From: Candidatus Rifleibacteriota bacterium
GTDB lineage: Bacteria; Muiribacteriota; Ozemobacteria; Ozemobacterales; Ozemobacteraceae
DNA: 64,000 bases
Assembly (NCBI GenBank): GCA_024710355.1
Contig: JANJUX010000003.1
Coordinates: forward strand, 121,005-185,004
Reading direction: 5' to 3'
Part shown: in pieces, positions 58,610 through 64,000 of the stretch
How the letters are laid out: the number at the start of each line of letters is the position of its first letter
How positions within the stretch are numbered: position 1 is the stretch's first letter
Position numbers and translations under genes: made by a program
Notes under the pieces: generated by a model
What the model was told of the DNA's origin: nothing
Databases searched by the model: none
Seen by the model: only the letters and a program-made list of their open reading frames with translations

Positions 58610-60193
58610 TCATTTTCTGGCCATTTTGGACGATTCTTTTTTTATCTTGTCAACCGTTTCTAATAGCTGGTCAGATGAAATTAATGTCTCACCAATCTTT
58701 TTGCTCTCGTTGAGAGCTTTGGCTCTTTCAAGAGCATCGTTTTCATCACAGTAAAAACTTTTTTGAATTGTTTTTTGAATTTCTTCAAACAAGCCTCTTC
58801 GCTTTGATTTCGTCCTAAAGCTTCTTTCAACATCAAGCAGACTTCTTACTAGCTCATAATGTAGTTCATCATTCCCGCAGAGTTCCTTAAGAATTCGGAG
58901 AGTATCATTATCAAATAGTTTATATTCATCAAAAATTTTGCCTGGGTAATCTTTTGAAAACACTTCTTGATAAATGTGTGGCACTAAATCTTCTGATTCA
59001 TGCTTTTCCTGCAACCAGATTCGTCTAATTTCTTCGATTTCATTGAATGAAATGAAGTCATAATTCTTTATTTCAGATGGCCCCTCTTCATGAATCAGTT
59101 TTTGAATTTCAAGAATTCTTTTTAAGAAATAGGCTCTGGCAGATTGTTTATAAGGTCCATGAACAAGAGAATCCTCTCCGTTAACATTTTGATAATATGT
59201 TAATCTGCCGTCAATTCGTCTAAAATCGCGCCTTGAACGTTCTAACTCTCTTTCTTTGTCTGTTCTGAAATCCAGTTCATTTCGGAATTCAAGAAGAGGA
59301 AGCATCCATTCTTTTTCTTCATCATTCTGAATCATTGCATCCATTGATTTATCTTGGTCTACCAGCGTGCACACCCAGCATCCAAATCTACTGTTGCCGC
59401 ATGAAGGTGTTGAATTGTCGACAACCAATGGGCACTCACCGTCAGTTGTTGCCCCACGATACAAAGCTAAAAGATCATTGTGGTTGTTTCCCCAACAATT
59501 ATCTGTTTGTAGTAGAAAAGTCCAAACATCGTCATTCGTCCAATCCTCAATTGGTGTATATACAAGGCTATTAGCAGAAAGTGACTCATTAATTTTTAAC
59601 TTTTCTCTAACAGCCGTTTTGCCTTGCTTTTTAAGTTTTTCATCTCTCTTTTGGAAATTTGCAGACCTTTTTACGCTCTCGCCGCGTCGACTACCCAACA
59701 CTAGTATCGTTTCGCCATTTTTAGCGATCATTTCGCGGATAAAATCAGAAGAGGGTCTGATTTTTAGTCTCTCTGTGCACCATCTAAATTTATTTCTTGG
59801 CGCTGGGTATCCCTTGCCAATTAAATTAACCCAAAAGCTATTCTCAACTTTCGGGGTAAGCCTATGTGGGATAATAGGTAATCCATGGGTTTTCGCAGCA
59901 GATCGGATTTTATTGAGGGATTTATTTACCCAAAGAGCGACAATAGGATTTTCAACCAGGGTGTCAGTGCTTATTACGTGCACTTCTTTTTTTAATGAGT
60001 TTTTGGGAAGCTCCGATATTGCCATCCATACAAGCTGTAAAATAGCTGTAGAGTCTTTTCCACCGCTGTAACCAATAACCCATGGCACTTCATCAAGCAC
60101 AAAGACATCACGAATTTCATTTTTTAGGTGTTCAATGGTTTCTCTGAAGCCACGCTCATTAAATGCTGAATATCTTTTCGTGTCTAGGGTCAC
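58610..60193 (-). CDS. dndC: DNA sulfurtransferase DndC
   Basis: The 527-residue protein belongs to the PAPS-reductase-like PP-loop family: the nucleotide loop is YSGGKDS (42-48), and cysteines in ECPLVVDNSTPSCGNSRFGCWVC supply the probable iron-sulfur cluster that receives sulfur from DndA. It places sulfur on the DNA backbone with DndD and DndE. It overlaps dndB by 4 bases. Confidence 0.93.
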   Translation of the reverse strand: MTLDTKRYSAFNERGFRETIEHLKNEIRDVFVLDEVPWVIGYSGGKDSTAILQLVWMAISELPKNSLKKEVHVISTDTLVENPIVALWVNKSLNKIRSAAKTHGLPIIPHRLTPKVENSFWVNLIGKGYPAPRNKFRWCTERLKIRPSSDFIREMIAKNGETILVLGSRRGESVKRSANFQKRDEKLKKQGKTAVREKLKINESLSANSLVYTPIEDWTNDDVWTFLLQTDNCWGNNHNDLLALYRGATTDGECPLVVDNSTPSCGNSRFGCWVCTLVDQDKSMDAMIQNDEEKEWMLPLLEFRNELDFRTDKERELERSRRDFRRIDGRLTYYQNVNGEDSLVHGPYKQSARAYFLKRILEIQKLIHEEGPSEIKNYDFISFNEIEEIRRIWLQEKHESEDLVPHIYQEVFSKDYPGKIFDEYKLFDNDTLRILKELCGNDELHYELVRSLLDVERSFRTKSKRRGLFEEIQKTIQKSFYCDENDALERAKALNESKKIGETLISSDQLLETVDKIKKESSKMARK

Positions 60194-61278
60194 AGGGTTT
60201 TCCTTTGTAATGACTTTTCAATAGATATCTCATCAGGTAAAAGTTCAAGATTCAGGGCTGTTTTAATCGCATTTGTTGTTAACTTAACATTTTGAATTGA
60301 TTTCGAAACTTTTCCGCCTATAATTGCACGGCCTTCCCATAACGCAGAATTGCTTCTTGACCAATCAATATTTCGCAAACCGTGTAGATGCTTTTTCCAG
60401 CTGTTGTTGTATTGAGTCAGCAAAATGTTCCCGATCGATCCAAGCGCGTGTATAACAATCCCATGCGAGTGGATAAAATCTTGTCTAACTTCTCCCGCCG
60501 CCATTTTTCTGCTACGAACCATTTTCCATTCAGGAAAGTGGGTTGCAACTTCTTCCCAATATTCTTGCGCTACTTTTAAGCATGTCGCGGTGTCATTAAG
60601 ATCGTAGGAATTCAAAAGTTCAGCAGTTCCATTGTGGAATGCACTAAGTGTAAATAATTTTCGCGACCTTTTTGCCAGCGTTGAACGCTCCATTTCCACA
60701 ATATCTTTGAAAAAGTCTGATTTCATAGTTAGCAGGCGACAAATTTGGGAAAGATTGTCGCGATGATCGTAAAGCACACCTAGAGATTTGCTTGGCCTGA
60801 TTGCATGTCGATTGAGATCGGCAAACATTTGTTGGCATCTTGCCAGCCCAATATCAAGAAAGAAAACTACGGCAATGCTTTCATCTCCAATTTCTGGGTT
60901 TTCTCTAAGCGCGTATTCAATTGCTGCCCGACGGTGCTGACCGTCATTTATTATAAATTTGGCGTCCATTGGCACTTTTAATACGCCAATTTTTTTATCA
61001 TCACCTTCTGAGCCAATAGGTGTGAATTCAACTTCTGCGTCAATCGAGGCTGTGATTGCCGAAAAAACATAGTTTTTTCTATTTCCAAGAATATATCTTG
61101 CGATCTCAGGGATTCTTTGCTTGTTTAATGTTCTTTGTGCTCTTAGTTCTGGTGGAATCTCGCCTTCATCAAATAAAAATACTCTCGGTATTAATCTTAA
61201 GGGGCACATTGAAATAAAATATTCTTGTTTTGCCTGAATTCCTCTTATTGCAGGAAATGTAAACCCAAAATTCGTCAT
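60190..61278 (-). CDS. dndB: DndB, DGQHR-domain regulator of dnd genes
   Basis: The 362-residue protein has the DGQHR motif (INDGQHRRAAIEYAL, D112-R116) of the DndB/DptB family. DndB is known as a transcriptional repressor of dnd genes and affects how densely DNA is modified. It is the first gene of the operon, 117 bases from the divergent dndA, with a promoter and an inverted repeat in between. Confidence 0.9.
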   Translation of the reverse strand: MTNFGFTFPAIRGIQAKQEYFISMCPLRLIPRVFLFDEGEIPPELRAQRTLNKQRIPEIARYILGNRKNYVFSAITASIDAEVEFTPIGSEGDDKKIGVLKVPMDAKFIINDGQHRRAAIEYALRENPEIGDESIAVVFFLDIGLARCQQMFADLNRHAIRPSKSLGVLYDHRDNLSQICRLLTMKSDFFKDIVEMERSTLAKRSRKLFTLSAFHNGTAELLNSYDLNDTATCLKVAQEYWEEVATHFPEWKMVRSRKMAAGEVRQDFIHSHGIVIHALGSIGNILLTQYNNSWKKHLHGLRNIDWSRSNSALWEGRAIIGGKVSKSIQNVKLTTNAIKTALNLELLPDEISIEKSLQRKTL

Positions 61279-61324
61279 AAGACTTGTCTCGCAATCATGC
61301 TTTACTTATTGAGTCGAATTTAAT

Positions 61325-61353
61325 ATAATAACAAATCAAATACATGAAGTCAA
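61325..61353 (-). promoter_or_regulatory. dndBCDE promoter
   Basis: On the minus strand TTGACT (61353-61348) and TATTAT (61330-61325) are separated by exactly 17 bases, a strong sigma-70 match. Transcription would start about 40 bases before the dndB ATG. Confidence 0.75.
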
Positions 61354-61365
61354 TTTTTAACAAAC

Positions 61366-61387
61366 GTATGTTAAAAAATAAACATAC
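61366..61387. promoter_or_regulatory. Inverted repeat, candidate DndB operator
   Basis: GTATGTT (61366-61372) and AACATAC (61381-61387) are perfect inverted arms around 8 A+T-only bases. The repeat is 12 bases upstream of the dndB -35 box and just before the dndA start. DndB is known to bind palindromes at dnd promoters, so this could control both directions. Confidence 0.65.
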
Positions 61388-61401
61388 TGCGAGGCTTGAT
61401 T

Positions 61402-62544
61402 TTGAATAAAAGACCAATTTATCTTGATTACGCAGCTACAACGCCCGTTGACCCGAGAGTGGCCGAGCTTGTTATGTTTTATATGGTTGAAGAATTTGGC
61501 AATGCTTCAAGTCACACCCACGAATATGGCTTAAAAGCTTTAAAAGCAGTAAACCAAGCCAAGGAGCAAGTTGCTTCTGTTGTGGAATGCAAATCTGATG
61601 AGGTATTGTTTACAAGCGGTGCTACAGAAAGCAATAATATGGCAATACTTGGTTTGACAGATTATGGTAACAATACCGGAAAAAAACATATTATCAGCAC
61701 CCAAATAGAGCATAAATCTGTATTAGAACCGCTTAAAGAAATGGAAAAAAGGGGCTTTCAGGTTACTTTATTACCGCCAAATGAAAAAGGCTGGGTAGAG
61801 CCAGAAACACTAAGAAAAGCTCTTAAGCCCGATACTTTGCTTATTTCGGTGATGCATGTGAATAATGAAATAGGTATTATTCAACCTATTGATGAGATTT
61901 GTGAGGTTTTAAAAGATAGCGAAGCGTTTTTTCATACAGATGCAGCACAGGGATTTGGCAAAGACCTTGAGCCATTAAAAAACAAGAGAATCGACATGAT
62001 CAGCGTCAGTGGGCACAAGATTTTTGCCCCAAAAGGTATCGGTGCTCTTATCCTCAGAAGAAGAAAAATCAAGAAGCCACCGCTCCAGCCATTGGTGTTT
62101 GGCGGTCAACAGCAAGGCCGACTTCGGTCAGGAACCCTTCCAACTCAGTTGATCGCTGGCTTAGGCCTCGCATCAGAATTATCTGTCAAAGAATATTTGC
62201 AAAGAAAAGAAGCTTGTCTCAAGCATAAGCAAGAGCTATTTGATGCCCTTGAGCTATTTAAGCCCCAAATTGTTGGTGACACACAGCGACAGATTTTCAA
62301 TATTTGTGGGTTTTTATTACCGACAATCAGGTCTGAAGCCTTTATTCTTGCCGTTAAAGATAGGATTGCGATTTCTAATGGCTCGGCATGTAATTCAAGA
62401 GATAATTTGCGCAATCATGTGCTAGAGGCAATGAATATTGATGACAAAGGAAATTTTCTAAGAATTTCTTTTTTTGTAGAGGGTGATTCTAAAATTATAA
62501 ATTTAACAAAAAGTTATTTTTCTAATTTAAAAGCTTTGCTCTGA
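61402..62544 (+). CDS. dndA: Cysteine desulfurase DndA
   Basis: The 380-residue IscS/NifS-type enzyme has YLDYAATTPVDPRV at its start, the cofactor-binding HTDAAQGFGK, the Schiff-base lysine in SVSGHKIFAPKG, and the catalytic cysteine in NGSACNSRD. It mobilises sulfur from cysteine for DndC. There is no ATG; TTG 61402 has GAGG at 7-base spacing, while TTG 61396 is too close to that site. It diverges from dndB and overlaps the 3' end of the next gene by 18 bases. Confidence 0.9.
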   Translation: MNKRPIYLDYAATTPVDPRVAELVMFYMVEEFGNASSHTHEYGLKALKAVNQAKEQVASVVECKSDEVLFTSGATESNNMAILGLTDYGNNTGKKHIISTQIEHKSVLEPLKEMEKRGFQVTLLPPNEKGWVEPETLRKALKPDTLLISVMHVNNEIGIIQPIDEICEVLKDSEAFFHTDAAQGFGKDLEPLKNKRIDMISVSGHKIFAPKGIGALILRRRKIKKPPLQPLVFGGQQQGRLRSGTLPTQLIAGLGLASELSVKEYLQRKEACLKHKQELFDALELFKPQIVGDTQRQIFNICGFLLPTIRSEAFILAVKDRIAISNGSACNSRDNLRNHVLEAMNIDDKGNFLRISFFVEGDSKIINLTKSYFSNLKALL

Positions 62545-63618
62545 AAATAAGCATTGATTTGCAGCAAGACACGAAAAAAATTCTTCTAAATTAACTGTGT
62601 CTGAAACACAAAAAGTATTTGCTAAGTCTGTTACATTTTGTCTTAAAAAATTATTAAAAATAGAAATGGATTTTGAACGAACCTGGTTTGCATGAAGATC
62701 TAAAAAATTATTATAATCGTGGGCATAAATGGAGAATCTTCTAAATTCATTTATTTCTCTGGCATCAGCTAACAATTGATTGTCAGAGGTGATTTTATTT
62801 AAGGTTTTGATTAGAAATATTTTTTTATCATCATAATCATAACAAAACTGATCCCCAAGCTTTTGGATCTGATTTTGTGTAAATGCAATGCTTTGAGAGA
62901 GAGAGTCTAAAGCTCGATGGAAAAGAACTATTGATTCTGAATAATGAAAGTTTCTGTGTTTTATCTCTGCCAAAAAGAATAGATAAATTGAAAGATATTG
63001 TAATCTATCACTATATTGCCCTGCAAAAAATTTTTTGAAAAACAATTTTATTCTTTTGATGAACAGCTCAAATTTTGGAAAGCTCTTAATTGTTAAATGA
63101 TAAGCAAAAAACTGTTCTACTAAATCCCTTTTAAAAATTAAGTTCCCAGGTTGGCCATCGTAATAAAATGGAGTAAACCAAAAGAACTTAATCAAAACTT
63201 CTTTGTGGATATTTTTCAGGTCATCCATGAGCTCCTTTAGATAATCGCTACCACAAAATTCCTTGGGGATATGCAAATTGAAAAATCTTAGATTGTTCAA
63301 ATTTGGGCTAATACAATTTAATGCAATAAAATTTTTAAAAATGTTGTGCAGCCATTTTTCTAATTGCAGCAACTTGGTATTTTCCTCTGGATTTGCCAGA
63401 ACAAGATTCTCGTTGCTATTTTTTCTTGAAAACTTCAAAAATAAATATACCCACCAAATGTTTTTTCTTCCTTTATCTGAAAGATAAAAAGCTTTCTCAA
63501 TATTCTGATTACTGAGCTCCAGGAATTCGTGTTTGTCATTTACGTCAACCAAAGCATAAGAACACTCAGTATTCAAAGAATGCTTAAAATAGCCAATAAA
63601 TTTGGTGTTTGAATTCAT
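62527..63618 (-). CDS. HEPN-like protein beside the Dnd genes
   Basis: The 363-residue protein is very rich in Phe, Leu, Lys and Asn. Its C-terminal half resembles HEPN ribonucleases: helix FHYSESIVLFHRALDSLSQ (about 224-242, like the YxxAvxRxYRALE helix of CRISPR-linked HEPN proteins) and EFRRFSIYAHDYNNF, where R294 and H300 fit the R-x(4-6)-H catalytic motif. The N-terminal half is unassigned and could be a sensor. It is convergent with dndA. No membrane segment is evident. The motif is seen; the nuclease activity is inferred. Confidence 0.6.
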   Translation of the reverse strand: MNSNTKFIGYFKHSLNTECSYALVDVNDKHEFLELSNQNIEKAFYLSDKGRKNIWWVYLFLKFSRKNSNENLVLANPEENTKLLQLEKWLHNIFKNFIALNCISPNLNNLRFFNLHIPKEFCGSDYLKELMDDLKNIHKEVLIKFFWFTPFYYDGQPGNLIFKRDLVEQFFAYHLTIKSFPKFELFIKRIKLFFKKFFAGQYSDRLQYLSIYLFFLAEIKHRNFHYSESIVLFHRALDSLSQSIAFTQNQIQKLGDQFCYDYDDKKIFLIKTLNKITSDNQLLADAREINEFRRFSIYAHDYNNFLDLHANQVRSKSISIFNNFLRQNVTDLANTFCVSDTVNLEEFFSCLAANQCLFSEQSF

Positions 63619-63625
63619 GTAAGTT

Positions 63626-63901
63626 TTATCCGATTAGTTCAAAAATGGAAGTTAGGTCCGATATTCCCTCCTTAGAACGAAGTTCTGCTAATTTATCAAT
63701 TCTGCTATTAAACTCTTCTTTTTTTGGTTGTTCTTGGCTGTTAACGCGAAGAGTTAAATAGTTTTTGTCATCAGAGCTTACTGGCCAAAGTAACCAATTT
63801 TTCTTGCAATCATTTTTTAAAGATTTCAAATAATCATTGCAAAATTCTCTAAAAGATTTGTAACTGTTCACGTGGTTGAAGTTTAACTGGGTCTTGTACA
63901 T
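63626..63901 (-). CDS. Small protein upstream of the HEPN-like gene, 91 aa
   Basis: From ATG 63901 the basic protein (MYKTQLNFNHVNSYKSFREF) has no recognised domain and ends with SKEGISDLTSIFELIG. It precedes the HEPN-like gene by 7 bases, so the two form one unit. TATAAT lies at 63919-63914 on this strand, which would make the message nearly leaderless. A partner or antidote role is possible. Confidence 0.55.
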   Translation of the reverse strand: MYKTQLNFNHVNSYKSFREFCNDYLKSLKNDCKKNWLLWPVSSDDKNYLTLRVNSQEQPKKEEFNSRIDKLAELRSKEGISDLTSIFELIG

Positions 63902-63927
63902 TTTTGCCAGAAAATTATAATGGAGTT

Positions 63928-64000
63928 GTGAGCACAAATTGCGAAAACTGCAAACGACTGGAAAAGCGGGTAGCCGAGCTGGAACAGCGCTGTATGGAGT
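63928..64000 (+). CDS. Start of a possible IS66-type transposase (partial)
   Basis: From GTG 63928 the frame reads VSTNCENCKRLEKRVAELEQ before the window ends. The NCENCKRL knuckle followed by a leucine zipper resembles the N-terminus of IS66-family TnpC transposases. Only 24 codons are visible, so this is tentative. Confidence 0.35.
   Translation, partial: MSTNCENCKRLEKRVAELEQRCME

Noticed and set aside
61356..61384. TTTAAC / TAAACA as a dndA promoter
   Set aside because: Both boxes match poorly and the implied start would leave almost no leader. I do not claim a dndA promoter position.
1..64000. CRISPR array
   Set aside because: I saw no series of 20-40-base repeats with regular unique spacers. 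The short repeats found are tandem, phased or operator-like.

Overview
The window is bacterial chromosome carrying a complete transposable (Mu-type) prophage and, to its right, a DNA phosphorothioation (Dnd) island. The host cannot be named from this sequence. Housekeeping genes (rplM-rpsI, truA, cdd), a CheW adaptor, several proteins with Sec signal peptides and an M23 peptidase fit a chemotactic bacterium, probably with a Gram-negative-type envelope.

Region 1 (1-13.3 kb) is host DNA. A minus-strand group runs from truA-rplM-rpsI and cdd through a DUF1232 membrane protein, cheW, a membrane protein, an M23 peptidase and a secreted protein. It is followed on the plus strand by a class V aminotransferase, a GH99-like/WbsX-like protein, a radical SAM protein and an 868-residue-frame exported protein of unknown function (849 residues from the chosen start). 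Just beyond lie a decayed copy of the 3' end of the radical SAM gene and a frameshifted HicB antitoxin relic.

Region 2 (13.76-53.19 kb) is a nest of insertions. An IS3-family element of about 1.2 kb (orfA and orfB, minus strand) is split inside orfB by a 38.2 kb prophage. The two junctions share ACTAAC, so the insertion point is known to the base, and joining the two orfB pieces restores a full-length transposase of about 275 residues. The prophage lies with its repressor end on the right. From right to left it has: terminal GTGTCAAAA repeats; a DUF4041/GIY-YIG cargo gene; an S24 repressor; an operator region with a strong early promoter; a Ner-like protein; MuA; MuB; GemA; Gam; a Mor-like activator; many small early genes and a tRNA-like element; a head block on the plus strand (terminase, portal, MuF, gpG); then on the minus strand the protease/scaffold, decoration, capsid, endolysin, siphovirus-type tail genes, a 2195-residue tail-tip/fibre protein, and an adenine methylase at the position where Mu carries mom. 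The combination of Mu replication genes with a lambda-like tail resembles the transposable siphophages D3112 and B3.

Region 3 (53.2-64 kb) begins with a small exported protein whose 3' end runs into the IS, a GNAT acetyltransferase and a Dnd-associated methyltransferase. Then comes visibly A+T-rich DNA with dndB-dndC-dndD-dndE on the minus strand and the cysteine desulfurase dndA diverging on the plus strand. DndA and DndC-E should place sulfur in the DNA backbone; DndB is the likely regulator. No dndFGH restriction genes are present. Convergent with dndA is an unannotated protein carrying a HEPN-like R-x5-H motif with a small upstream partner, the best candidate here for an undescribed effector linked to phosphorothioation. 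The right edge starts a possible IS66-type transposase.
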